A stretch of 64,000 bases of DNA from Prostheceraeus crozeri (Eukaryota > Platyhelminthes > Polycladida > Euryleptidae): contig CAJQUW010011052.1 of assembly GCA_907163375.1 (NCBI GenBank), positions 124,001 to 188,000 on the forward strand. The letters run 5' to 3'. Position 1 is the stretch's first letter, and the number at the start of each line of letters is the position of its first letter. Made by a program: the position numbers and the translations under genes. Positions 7,946 through 18,482 of this stretch are shown here, one piece after another. The notes under the pieces were generated by a model. That model was given only the letters and a program-made list of their open reading frames with translations, had not been told where the DNA came from and searched no databases.

Positions 7946-10820
7946 GGCCCGTAAATTGGTGATTTTAGAGGTAAAAAAGGTACTTGATTTTTTTTAAATG
8001 CTTGTCCTGGACCAGTCAAATAACCATTACTAAGGTTGTATAGTGCGTCAATTCCGAAGATATTTAATTGTTTAAAAGGGCTAAATGCCTAAATTTGAGC
8101 CCATTTTAGTACAGTCCTTATCGTGGCAAAAATATTTTTTCTGTTGTGTCATGTAATTTCTTACCACAAAAAATTACATATGGACGTAAGGTTATTGCCA
8201 AGTTTGGCAATCGCTTCTGGTGTGGCCGGGAACCGGTGGACACACCAATGATATACATTACAAGGCCCCGCAGGCTGCTTATTACAAGGAAACAATTAAT
8301 CTAAATGCATGATCACAAGTAAAGACGCAGTTCATTTTTCGGTTCAGAAAAGTCATTTAGTCATGTATTTGGTGAATTGCAAGTTAACTTTACTCTGATT
8401 TCATAAGAAAATGAAGCAATTGGTTTTCATTTGTATTATTCCTAAGCACTTCAGATCTAATAATCAACTGACACAAAATAATGCAATCAAGTCTGCAATA
8501 AAGAATTGTATCAGCATTACTCTCAAAAACTGCGGAAAACATCTGAAAAGTAGAATGGTAGATTATCATTTGCTGCAATTTGGACGTTGCCTTTAGACAT
8601 TTAGAAATTTCTTGATATATTATTAAAGTGCGTTTTAGTTCTGTAATTACTAAAAAGAGGTAATGAAAAGGAATATCTGTTGCTCATTTACAAATATTTT
8701 CAAATTCAACCAATAGCCTATCAGCTGATTTTCACTGCCTTCGTTGCACACAAGGCAAAAATGAGTCGATTTCTTATATAGCCCTTTATGATATTAAATA
8801 TCTTTGGTCAAATCTATTTCATGATCTGCAGCTTGTGCCTTGTTCTCAATGTGCAAATGATATGTGTGTACTTAAAAACCCTATTCTTTACAAATGTGAA
8901 ATATCAAATGATTCGTTTTCGCAAATGCAGTTTATGGCAATCCCCATATCCTAACGATTAATTTGCAATGTCAATCACTCTTAAGTACGCCATACTTCGC
9001 TTGCAATTGGAAAAAATAACTTTAGCAATGTCGGTCTCCTTCATTTGTCTTTGATTGTGCGTCACTTCTTTAGGCATTACGATGAAGTCATCAAAACGCT
9101 ACATATCGTTCATTTGATGCAGATCCAGAATTCTTAACCAATTTAGTTGAAACACACTTCATTTAAAAGGAAATTCCACGAAGAAGATGATGGTGGTATC
9201 TATTTTGCAAACAGCAGCCATTTTTCGTCCTTGAAAATGTTCGCTTCTATCGCTCATGCTCATCGCAGTGCGTGACAACAGTCGATATAGCTTATATTTG
9301 TGTTGACAGTTTGACAAAAGGATTGATTTCACTTGGTTTTTATGAATAGCATTGGCAGTGAAGTATATGATATTCCCTCAAGCCATGCGAAATCCACAAC
9401 TTATAGATTTTGATACTCAAGAGAATAATTTCTGCAGATTCGGATTAACTTAACGAAAATTAACAGGACGGAATGCCTTTTTGTTGCCTTATCATACTGA
9501 CCTCAGTGCTCTTCTCAGATAGAGACTATTTTCCAGACTGTTGGTCGACCAAAACTCATCATGGAATTACTCGGATATTGCTCGAAAATAGACTACCCCT
9601 AGCAACACTTCAATTCAAAACGAACTGTTCTCGTCTGATGAAACTTGCAAATCTAAGAGCCTGATTACTTCACACTTTGTTCACGCTGGTAAATCTAATG
9701 CAAAATGTCTTTGTAATTCCTCGAGAATGTGTCGTCTAGATATCATTTTCGGGTCAGTATGCCTGAAATGTTTCATCTGATTTCATGTAAATTCTGAAAA
9801 CTGAGTGCGTCGTTTAACTACCGTATATCGGGAAAATGTCATAATATAGTGTCTTGTTTTTGTGCTTATTCGAATGCATGTAACACAAGTAATGTGAATC
9901 TGTTAATTATTTAGCAATAGGAAGTGTCCATAATGATCTGGTATTTGTGGTTGCCCTCCTCTCCATTCCCATACTGGTTTCTAATCCACAGCACCAAAAA
10001 ATTTATTAAAGCGCTTAAGAGAAAAATATTAAAACTCCTCCCTACATGAATTCAGGATCAATGAATTTTGAGATATGCCTTCATAAGTTTAATATCCGAT
10101 GAGAAGATTTGGATCACCCTACATCTGCGATCAAGTAATGCGTATTCTCCAATGAACTTACTAAACTTGAATTTGGATTCGAGGTGCACCACAAGGCCCG
10201 TCCAACTCTGAGAAAGGCTATTATCGAGGAGAAAACACACATCGAACCAAATATTACCAATCCAATGTGAGCAGCAATATAAAGCTTCTGTAGAAGAGAC
10301 AATGCAATATTAAAGCAATAGCATAAATAATTACGATAGTACTAGCAACATTTCTGGTGCTCATTCAATTTCCATGCAGTGATTGTAAACTTGAAATAGA
10401 GAGAGCTATTTCGATAACATAGACTATTTGTATTGGTTTGTCTATCCGGTTAATATGATATTTTGTTCAATAATACACATCGACATCAATTGCTTGAATG
10501 CCAAACAATTGATTCAGTGCTTTTCTTTCGGCACGCTGCGGAACTTGAGTACAAATTTTCTTCGACAGATGTCTTCGACAATTTCTCTGGCAAAAACTGA
10601 ACCTATTGTTTCGACAGTAACAACATAGAGCGTATAATACAAAGAGAGTGAGAAAACAGTGCAAATGTAAACATGCAAAAGTTAGAAGTAAAAAATACAT
10701 ATAAAAGAAGAACAAGTCGTCTCTAAGGTTGGAACTCCGATGACCGAACCTTGACAAAGTCCTCAGTGCTCGCGGACCAAGACAACTGCGTGTTTCGATT
10801 GCTAGTGGTTCAAAGCAGTG
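7946..10820. other. No identifiable gene
   Basis: 2.9 kb of AT-rich sequence. The first part may still hold the outer end of Polinton copy 1. A short inverted motif surrounds 8215-8255 (TGGTGTGGCC with GGACACACCA). Only short frames occur and I can support none of them as genes. Confidence 0.4.
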
Positions 10821-11278
10821 TCGTTTAATTAATGCGTTGCGTAATACTGATGTTGGTGTTCCTTGGTGGAATTTTGAGCGGTTTTTTGGCTTGATTGGTT
10901 GCTGTTGGTCTCCTGATTCTGCTGGTGTGATTCGGTTTCCGAGGAATTGTCGTCGTCGTCGTGTGTCGCCGTTGTTCTTCGTCGGTTTGGCGTTCTTTTT
11001 CATTGTCGATCTCGTTCATTGGGGTCACGTGATCAAGTTCCTGCTGTGTCCACTGCGTTCTCTTGCGTCGTGTATCTACATGTGTTTATTGTGGATCAAT
11101 TTCATCGCATCGATTTTCCTGCGCCCAACCTTTCACTTCGCTATTGTTACTGTATCACCTCGTATTGTTGTAATTCCGAGAAATCGTCTGCACATTCTAT
11201 TCACCCCTCTTTCAACTATTCTGCAAACATTACAGGATTCTTACTTCATCCGCACACCGTCGTTGTGTAACTGCTCAG

Positions 11279-11340
11279 TGGTGTAGTGGTTAGGTGCTCT
11301 AACCACAGTCTGCGTCGCTTTTTGATTCGGGTTCGAATCC
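11279..11340 (+). promoter_or_regulatory. tRNA-like Pol III internal promoter (A and B boxes)
   Basis: An A box TGGTGTAGTGG at 11279-11289 and a perfect B box GGTTCGAATCC at 11330-11340 are spaced as in a tRNA. The D arm can pair (GTGT with GTGC) and the T arm partly pairs, but the acceptor and anticodon stems do not, so it is not a functional tRNA. It lies 48 bases before the LINE ORF1 start. It could be a SINE-head relic or a promoter used by the LINE. Confidence 0.6.
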
Positions 11341-11388
11341 TGCTGGTGAACAGTCGTTTTCGTATTTTGTATACTGAAACTGGCAACA

Positions 11389-12117
11389 ATGGCAACTCCT
11401 CAGCGGACGACACGGTCAAAATCAAACGAATCATCCTCTTTAAGTGATGAAATTCAAAAGATTATGGAGAGAAACAAAAAGGAAATAATCAAATCAAACC
11501 AAACAGAATTCAGGAATATAAATGAGAAACTGGATTCATTGCATCAAAGATTAGACACTCTCGAATCCAGAATCTCTACTATTAGTGAAATCCAGAATCA
11601 TCACGAAAAACTGATTGCATCCTTTAGAGATGAGATGAATGTTATAAAATCCGAACTGGCTCCGAATATTCTCGAGGAATTTGAGCAAAGGTTGAGTCGT
11701 CGAGGAAATGTCATAATTACTGGCCTCCCTGAGTCAACTCATGGGACAGTAGAGGAAAGGAAAAAGTATGATGAATCACAGTTTAACTCGATCCTTCAGT
11801 CCATCGGTCTTAACCATGAGAACATGAAGATATCGGAGATTAGAAGGATAGGAAAAACAAGAACTGACGGTACTAAATTGATGCAAGTGAAGTTCGAGAA
11901 CGAAGAATCCAAATTTAAAGTTCTACGAAAGGCCAGAACTCTGCGTTCGAGTTCTCAACATGACAAAGTCTTCATCAATCCAGACCGAACAAGATGTCAA
12001 CAACAAGAATTTTTGCAACTTCGCTCCGAGCTAAGATCTCGTCGCGAAAAGGGAGAATCTGTTGTAATATATAAAAACAAAATAGTTGACAGAGGCTCAA
12101 TAACAAATTTTCAGTAA
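11389..12117 (+). CDS. LINE ORF1 protein
   Basis: 242 residues. Residues about 10-85 form a charged helical coiled coil (EIQKIMERNKKEIIK..., RISTISEIQNHHEKL) expected to trimerise. From about 105 follows an RRM-like region with RRGNVIITGLPES and ISEIRRIGKTRTDGTKLM, then a basic C-terminal domain (KVLRKARTLRSSSQHDKVF...RSELRSRREKGESVVIY). This is the order of type-II LINE ORF1 RNA-binding chaperones (coiled coil, RRM, CTD). It would coat LINE RNA to form the retrotransposition RNP. The ATG at 11389 is the first in frame. It ends in a sequence (AAATTTTCAGTAA) that shares an overlap with the ORF2 frame. Confidence 0.8.
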   Translation: MATPQRTTRSKSNESSSLSDEIQKIMERNKKEIIKSNQTEFRNINEKLDSLHQRLDTLESRISTISEIQNHHEKLIASFRDEMNVIKSELAPNILEEFEQRLSRRGNVIITGLPESTHGTVEERKKYDESQFNSILQSIGLNHENMKISEIRRIGKTRTDGTKLMQVKFENEESKFKVLRKARTLRSSSQHDKVFINPDRTRCQQQEFLQLRSELRSRREKGESVVIYKNKIVDRGSITNFQ

Positions 12118-14732
12118 AGTTTTTACCGTCTGACATTCACCTCCCTTCCATCTTCTTAGCTAATGCTCAATCCTTGGTTCCAAAATACGACGAACTATCA
12201 TTGATATGCTCTGTTTCGCATCCAGATATCATCGTAATTTGTGAATCGTTGTTGTCAGATGCAGTGTCGAACGAGGAACTTTCTTTGAATGGCTACCATA
12301 CGATTTTCCGTCATGACCGTAAGGACAGACGAGGTGGAGGTGTTGCCGTCTTCATCGAAAATTCAATCATGTGTCATCGGATATATACGCATTCTGCATG
12401 TCCACGAGCGTTGGAAAACGTATGGATAATTTTCCCCGCGATAAAAATTCTTCTTGTCGCCGTGTACATACCACCTAATTTGTCCGTGGAAGATCTCAAA
12501 AATATTAACCAATTCTTGGTCTTCAACATTGAATTTGTCCTTGAGGAATATGGAAATTTCAAAACTGTGATAGCAGGTGACATCAATCATTTTTGCACGG
12601 AGGAGCTTGAAGATCTTTTTGGTCTTATATCGATGCCGACCTCTCCTACCAGAGGAACAGCTATCTTGGATAAAATCCTTGTTGAAAGTTCTTTATCGGC
12701 ATTGTACCAAGACGCAGTCGTCGGCCCAAATTTAGGAAACTCGGATCATCGCTCTGTCAGCCTATCCCCTTTACACAGAATGCTGTCAGTCCCTTACATA
12801 AAGAAGATTTACGATCTACGGACTAGTAACATCGGTCGCTTTTTATTGAAATTTCAATCATTTCCGTGGCACAACTTTTATCAAGCTGCACTTGGCATTG
12901 AAGATAAATGCAATTTATTTTACGAGTATGTTTACGAGGCTATGAAAGAAATTCCTTACGAACTAGTACCATTCACGGAGAAGGATAAGCCCTGGGTAAC
13001 CCCGCTCATCAAGTTGATCATCAACAAACGTTACGAAGCTTTCAGGATGGGAAATCTGGTTATGTATGATCACTACAAGTCTAAATTAAAGGATTTAATT
13101 GCGAATTCTAAGAAATGCTTGAACAACTCAAAAAGCCGCTCCCCAAATGGTGTTTGGAAGTTAACCTCAAACTTGCTGAATCGTTCAAACAAGCAGTCTA
13201 TTGTCAGCCTTATACGCCAGTTCTCCTCCCCCTCTCAAGCTGCTGAAAGAATAAGTGATGAATTTTCAAACAACTTTTCTTCTCAGACTGACTGGGACTT
13301 TTTTGATTCAATACTCTTGCATAGCAGCGACGATCATTGGTCCCCCGACGCATCTGTTTCACTAGTTCACACACTCCTTCGAAACCTTAAGCCTCACAAG
13401 GATCCAGGTAGTGATGGACTATTCGCCAGGATTCTATCAGAGAGTGCGGATGTATTGTCTGGTCCTATCTGTCATCTGTTCTGCCTTTCAATTTCTGAAC
13501 GGAAAGTGCCAACAAAATGGAAAGCCGCTGACGTAACTCCGGTTCCAAAGAAGAACAATCCCACCATCAAGGATTTGCGCCCAATCTCGATATTACCTAT
13601 GATCTCAAAATTGCTAGAAAAATGTGTACTCAGTTCTGTGAAGGAAAATCTTGTCGAGTTATACGGTCACTCACAATTCGGTTTCCGCCCAAATTGCTCC
13701 ACTGAACTTGCACACATTAAAATTCATGATTTCATCACGTCCAGTCTTGACGCTTCGTCTTGTAATGGAGTTTTAATGATGTCCTTCGATTTAGAAAAGG
13801 CATTTGATTATGTTCGACACGAATGTCTTATTCGTTCTCTCGATGATGGTCGTTTACCAGGGGCTTTTCTCGAATGGTATGCCAATTACCTTCAAGACCG
13901 AATACAAAGAGTTCGCATACAGGGTAACTTTCACAGTTCTTGGAAAATTGTCCCATCCGGAGTACCTCAAGGCTCAATATTGGCGCCCTATCTCTTTTTG
14001 ACTCACATGAGGTCTTTCGAAAGTCAATTTTCCTCAGCCGTTACTGTCAAGTATGCCGACGATATCGTAACTTTGTTCCCAATCGGTGCATGCTCGAACA
14101 TTGACGAGCTCATACATCTTGAAAATGATGGTATAAGAACATGGTGCTCACAAAATGGCTTAGCAGTCAATGTCTCAAAAACAAAGATCATTTTGTTCAA
14201 AAATCAAAGTCCGATCACCCTAAGCTTTAACGCAGAAATGTGCACACAGCTGAAAATTCTTGGTGTCATTTATGACTGTGATCTCACATGGGCAGCTCAC
14301 ATTGATGCAGTGGTAAGAAAAGCTAGACAGAAAATATTTCTTCTGTCAAAATTAAGAAATGACATATCAAAGAAGGACCTGATAAAAGTTTATTCATCTT
14401 TCATTCTCACCAGTTTGGAATACTGTAGTGCTCTTTTTGTTGGTCTAAATAATCAATTGTCAGAAAGATTGGAAAAAATTCGTCGGAAATGCCACCGCAT
14501 CGTTTGCGGCTCAGAGTGTTCATGTGGCTCTTTCACCCCCTTGTTCATAAGAAGATACCATCATGCACTCAAAGTATATGACTCCGCATTAAATGATAGC
14601 CATCTGCTTCACGAACTTATTCCCAAGAAGCATAATTACTCCCAAAAATTTATCATGCCTCGAATCAGGACTATGCGTCGCCACTCTGCGTTTATTCCCT
14701 TTTGCACTGGTCTTCACAACCGAATTTGCTGA
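12118..14732 (+). CDS. LINE ORF2: endonuclease and reverse transcriptase
   Basis: About 870 residues, no stop. The APE-type endonuclease comes first: FLANAQSL (catalytic Asn), VICESLL (Glu), IAGDINH and SDHRSV (His). The reverse transcriptase shows FDLEKAFDYV (motif A), PSGVPQGSI (motif B) and VKYADDI (motif C, around 14050), with a C-terminal thumb and Cys-containing tail. It makes target-primed cDNA. The conserved N-terminal Asn block starts about 12150, and there is no in-frame ATG until about 12370, so initiation must be non-AUG (a TTG at 12174 is too late) or by frameshift/reinitiation from ORF1. Start given is the first base after the ORF1 stop. Confidence 0.9.
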
Positions 14733-14905
14733 GAAAACCAAATGGCCTTCTAAAGCGTGCTAATTACTCTCACGAAGCACATGAAGCTGACCTGCTCTGA
14801 CTTTGACTTTTTCTATGTTTTTTCACTTGCTCTTTCACCAAACCTTGAAATGTCTGATTTTCATTTATTTGAATAAAAACACATATTATTATTATTATTA
14901 CTTGG

Positions 14906-15450
14906 TGAGTCTATGTTCTTCAACTTATTTGGCAGGTGATATATGGTTCGAGATATTGTTCATACTATGGCAGTACACCTTCACAGATTTAGAGGATAAA
15001 GTCATGAGGAGATTCAATGTAGACAACTTATCGTGAAGAATGATAGTTGTAGAGAGAAATTATACTAAATTGACATGGATCTCTATCGTGGACTCTACCG
15101 ATGTGGATGAGAGATATATACTATCAATGTCTTCATGCGTTCGAGGTTCGAGTGATTTGACTTAAAATAGCTGCGGAGTGCATACCAACCATGCCTTGTC
15201 GGATTTTCTTTAATGAAAACTTATTAAACAATCCTTTCATGTAGAACATGCAAACTATATATTTAAACTGTATATATAAGCTGTATATATGTAAACTGTA
15301 TATTTTCATCAAACTCGTTTCATGTATTGTAGTGCAATTGTGTTGAAATAATATTAAACTATGTTTTCATTACAAAACATGGCTGTATTTTCTCGCTTTC
15401 AGACAGGGATTATCAAATATTAATGAAATTTCAATTAATTGATGTCAAAT
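14906..15450. other. No gene seen
   Basis: AT-rich sequence after the LINE tail. TATATA-rich segments at 15255-15305; nothing coding that I can support. Confidence 0.4.
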
Positions 15451-15454
15451 AATT

Positions 15455-15581
15455 GCAAGATTGACAGCTGAAAATGATCGATTATCACAGCAAATTGCCA
15501 ATTTTGAACAATCTGACATAGTGAACAGTGTTAAAGACATTGAACGATATATGCAAGAAAATCATTCTGCGGAACGCAGGT
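15455..15581 (+). CDS. Possible host exon, coiled-coil segment
   Basis: A short open block translates to LTAENDRLSQQIANFEQSD and continues through DIERYMQENHSAERR, with heptad-like spacing. It is preceded by a plausible acceptor (TTGCAAG) and followed by a donor (CGCAG|GTATGA). A second helical fragment (ASLSELQRCKYSFLTEQLTL) occurs at about 15869-15967 but its surroundings are degraded. This may be one exon of a coiled-coil protein gene or a pseudogene; I do not recognise the gene. Confidence 0.35.
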
Positions 15582-15984
15582 ATGAAGTGCTACAAAATGA
15601 TACCATACTTTATATCTTTATATATTCAATTACAATTTCAGTGTTTCACACATTCCACCTCCAATTGCATTGCAATTTGAGAGCATTTGAACTTTGTTCT
15701 TACTAAAGAAGGATGTGACACTGACCACAGCTGTTCATTTCACTAAATGCAATTCCCCAAGAAGTTGATCCGCTATTCAGATTTAGAGAACCTTTTGTAA
15801 TTCGTGAGCAACTACAAAGTCGATTCAAGCACTATTGCATTCTTTTATGGCGACATTGAAAATTGTGTAGAAAAGAATGCTTCACTAAGTGAACTTCAGC
15901 GATGCAAATACAGTTTCCTGACTGAGCAGCTAACTTTAGTTGAGACACATGCAAATAAACGTCCCTACTGATTGCTAGTACTAT

Positions 15985-16130
15985 CAATTTAAATCAATTG
16001 ATTGTTGAATTTTTCAATTTTAATTAATTAATTGCTCATAGATCTCAATTACAATTAATTGATTGGTCATGAATGCACATTTCAACCAATTGATTGGAAA
16101 GAGCAATTGAATTATAATCAATTTTTGATA
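15985..16130. repeat. CAATTAATTGAT-rich dispersed repeat, copy 1
   Basis: Multiple overlapping CAATTAATTGAT/ATCAATTG words, as in 37186-37386 and 45589-45834. The edges TATCAATTT and CAATTTTTGATA are inverted. Likely a non-autonomous element of the same family as the 45.6-kb copy. Confidence 0.5.
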
Positions 16131-16938
16131 ATACCTACTTTCAGATGCAAGAAGTGCCTTGACAAAAAACTGCATAATAACTTTTTTGTCATTTTGATGT
16201 TTATAAACAATTTTAGTTCTTTTGTTTAAAAAGGCTTCTGTTATCATTACTGAGACAATGAAAAATACACTGGTATCTTGAAATGTGAAGCGGAAATCTG
16301 CATGTACAAAGGGAAAAATTATTTCTTCCACAAAACAGTTTAATGAATTTGATTTCACTATGAGCTGGAAGCAAGCAATGGAAATCTACTCGAAATGTTG
16401 AGCCGCATCCACAGTTAATTAATGATACCATAATATATCCTTCACCATTACGAAGCAGGAATCCGATGTAATGCTCCTTGTTCTGATCCTGTGAAATTCC
16501 AATTTTGTCTGCTAACTAAACGAATTTATGATTCTTTCCTATATTATGGCATATCATTCTGGTGGTAATTTTGCGTGAGAACTGAGCCTACACCATGCGA
16601 CATTTTGAGTAGCTGAATGATATAATAATAAATCATTATTAATGTAATATGAGATTATAGGAGTATATTTCATTGTTATTGTAAGCTAACCTTCAGAATT
16701 ATTAATTTATATTCATTTATGTTGCAAGCATTTGCCGAAGCATTCTCTTCTCGATCATCAACGAAAGTTTTGACTGTCTAATACAATGTTGCCACAAGTC
16801 TGTGTTATTCATGATATTATCTGATATGCATGCAGTTATTGCAACTGTGTTAAGCTGCGATAGTGAAAATATCATTTATCTTAAAACAGAACAACCTCCG
16901 ATGAACATAGAGAGACAATCAATGGCTGATAATGTAAA
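16131..16938. other. No gene seen
   Basis: About 800 bases of AT-rich sequence with only short, unconvincing frames. Confidence 0.4.
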
Positions 16939-17354
16939 CACGTGCAATTTTACATCGGTAAGGTGATTTCCAGCTCAATCGGAAGAAATAGTGCTGACCC
17001 CCCCCCCCTCCTGTCAGACTTCCAACTTGGGTGGGAGTGATCGTAGAAAGTCGCGCCACAGCTTGTTTGAAAGCTAAGAGTGAGACCAATGCAGTGGAAA
17101 GCATCGTTTGTGTAAGTTTTCCTTGGTTTAGAGAGGAGAGTGACTTTAAGATTTTAGGAATCTCCGAAAAACGACAGAGTTAGAAAGTGGAGGTTTTGGA
17201 CGTTTTGGGATGAGAAAGTCCCTGTTTCGGGGTGAAGGAGTGTCCGGATGGATTAACGGAGGGCAATTTCGGATTCTACGTGCAATTTTACATCGGTAAG
17301 GTGATTTCCAGCTCAATCGGAAGAAATAGTGCTGATCCCCCCCCCTCCTGACAG
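16939..17354. repeat. Direct duplication with C-tract
   Basis: A ~78-bp segment at 16939-17016 (containing TTTACATCGGTAAGGTGA and a run of about 12 C) recurs at 17278-17354, 339 bp downstream, with a few differences. The second C run is shorter. It may be a tandem duplication of a 339-bp unit, the second copy being partial. Confidence 0.7.
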
Positions 17355-17461
17355 TCACCAGCAGGCAGACTTGAATGGAAGGTTTTGGGAAACAGGAGGA
17401 AAGTCGACTGGGAGGTAGGAGTGAAAAGACTTGTGATATTTCTAGACCGACTTCTCTCGAC

Positions 17462-17492
17462 TATATAAGTGGACTCTACTTGTGAATCAGTT
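17462..17492 (+). promoter_or_regulatory. Possible Pol II core promoter (TATA plus Inr)
   Basis: TATATAAG at 17462-17469 followed 27 bases later by an initiator-like TCAGTT centred on A17489. The downstream 40 bases are GC-richer and include GAGGTACGGG, which could be a splice donor. No coding region is recognisable behind it, so this is only a candidate. Confidence 0.3.
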
Positions 17493-17499
17493 CAATCGC

Positions 17500-18473
17500 C
17501 AGTCGAGGTACGGGTAGGTGAACTCCGGAGCTCCGATGATAGCATTGCCGTACTTGCTTCTGAATCTGCACGCTTTCAATCGAATATCCAAATAGGATGA
17601 AACAAACATCTCACTAAATCAATTCCAAAACAAACTATAAAAATACTGGTGATGATTCTGATTCGTAGAATCGAGTAAATTTTCATGTACATGTCGACAT
17701 CCTGCCTGTAAGCTTTCATCCATAGAAATCGAACAAATTCATCCATTCGAATTCCTAGGCCAAACTAAGAACTCTTTGGTTCCAACTGAATTCACAACGA
17801 AGACATTGAATTGCAAATACGGGCAATAGGAAGGAGATTTGATAGGCTATGTTCTGAGGAAACTTTTTCAGGCATGTTATTTAAATGCACATTGTCTGAA
17901 GTTTATACTACAATATTCCGCAATGCATGCAAGGCATTATTTCTACCGTTTTGCTGAATGTTTTAAGGAAATGCAAATATTCACAAGGATTCAGATACTC
18001 ACATCTTTTGCAGGCATGTTATAGAAGTCGATTTGATCGTAATGAGATTGAACATCGTGAACCACTGTTACGATGCCCAACGACACCATAATGCTGTTGA
18101 AAGTCACTGTAGTTAATCCCAATATAATGAAAAGGATTCCCTGGAAAATTTGTTCAGATTTCTTGGGATTTTTTTGAAATGTCTTGAAATTTGTCTGAGA
18201 TTTCTTGCTGCATTATTACATTAATGACTTAAATTCTACGGAATCTTGAACGAATCAAGCATGTACAAACAATTGATACAAACGCAATGCATAGGTCAAA
18301 TGAACCAAAGGCAAAATGAGTAATAGATGAATTATACAAATAGCAATTAACGATCAAAACTGTGACTAATCATGCAAAACAACTAAACAAGCATATTAGA
18401 CATTATATTATAGAAGTTCTTTACAGCATTCCACGAGTTAGATATCTTGCCTAGAGATAATGCCCAAGCCGGT
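17500..18473. other. No gene seen
   Basis: About 970 bases with no supportable gene or repeat. Confidence 0.4.
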
Positions 18474-18482
18474 GGGGTGACG

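Larger units (their letters stand above)
1..8000 (+). mobile_element. Polinton/Maverick copy 1, partial and decayed
   Basis: Homologues of nine genes of the Polinton at 47-64 kb occur here in largely the same order: fibre-like, MCP, virion-type, pX-like, PLA2, integrase, protease and the 5' part of the membrane-protein gene. Polymerase, ATPase and mCP are not present, so they lie left of the window or are lost. The MCP block is inverted relative to copy 2. The right boundary is uncertain: the fragment of the membrane-protein gene at 7453-7731 corresponds to the inner part of the right terminal repeat in copy 2, so the true end should lie a few hundred bases beyond it. Several genes carry single stops or frameshifts, which indicates an old insertion. 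Confidence 0.85.
10820..14902 (+). mobile_element. Non-LTR retrotransposon (LINE), two ORFs, apparently complete coding
   Basis: A GT-rich 5' untranslated region (start uncertain, about 10.8 kb) precedes ORF1 (11389-12117) and ORF2 (endonuclease plus reverse transcriptase, to 14732). The 3' end is a TTA/ATT microsatellite tail at 14886-14902 after an AATAAA-like AATAAAAAC. APE-type endonuclease, RT and microsatellite tail place it broadly with CR1/Jockey/L2-like LINEs; I cannot fix the clade. Neither ORF has a stop or frameshift, so it is probably young. Target duplication could not be defined because the 5' end is not clear. Confidence 0.85.

Noticed and set aside
8205-8260. Terminus of Polinton copy 1
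   Set aside because: A short inverted motif is present, but it shares nothing with the AGTGTGACATCCGG end of copy 2, so I could not support it.
11268-11350. Functional tRNA gene
   Set aside because: A and B boxes are good, but acceptor and anticodon stems do not pair.
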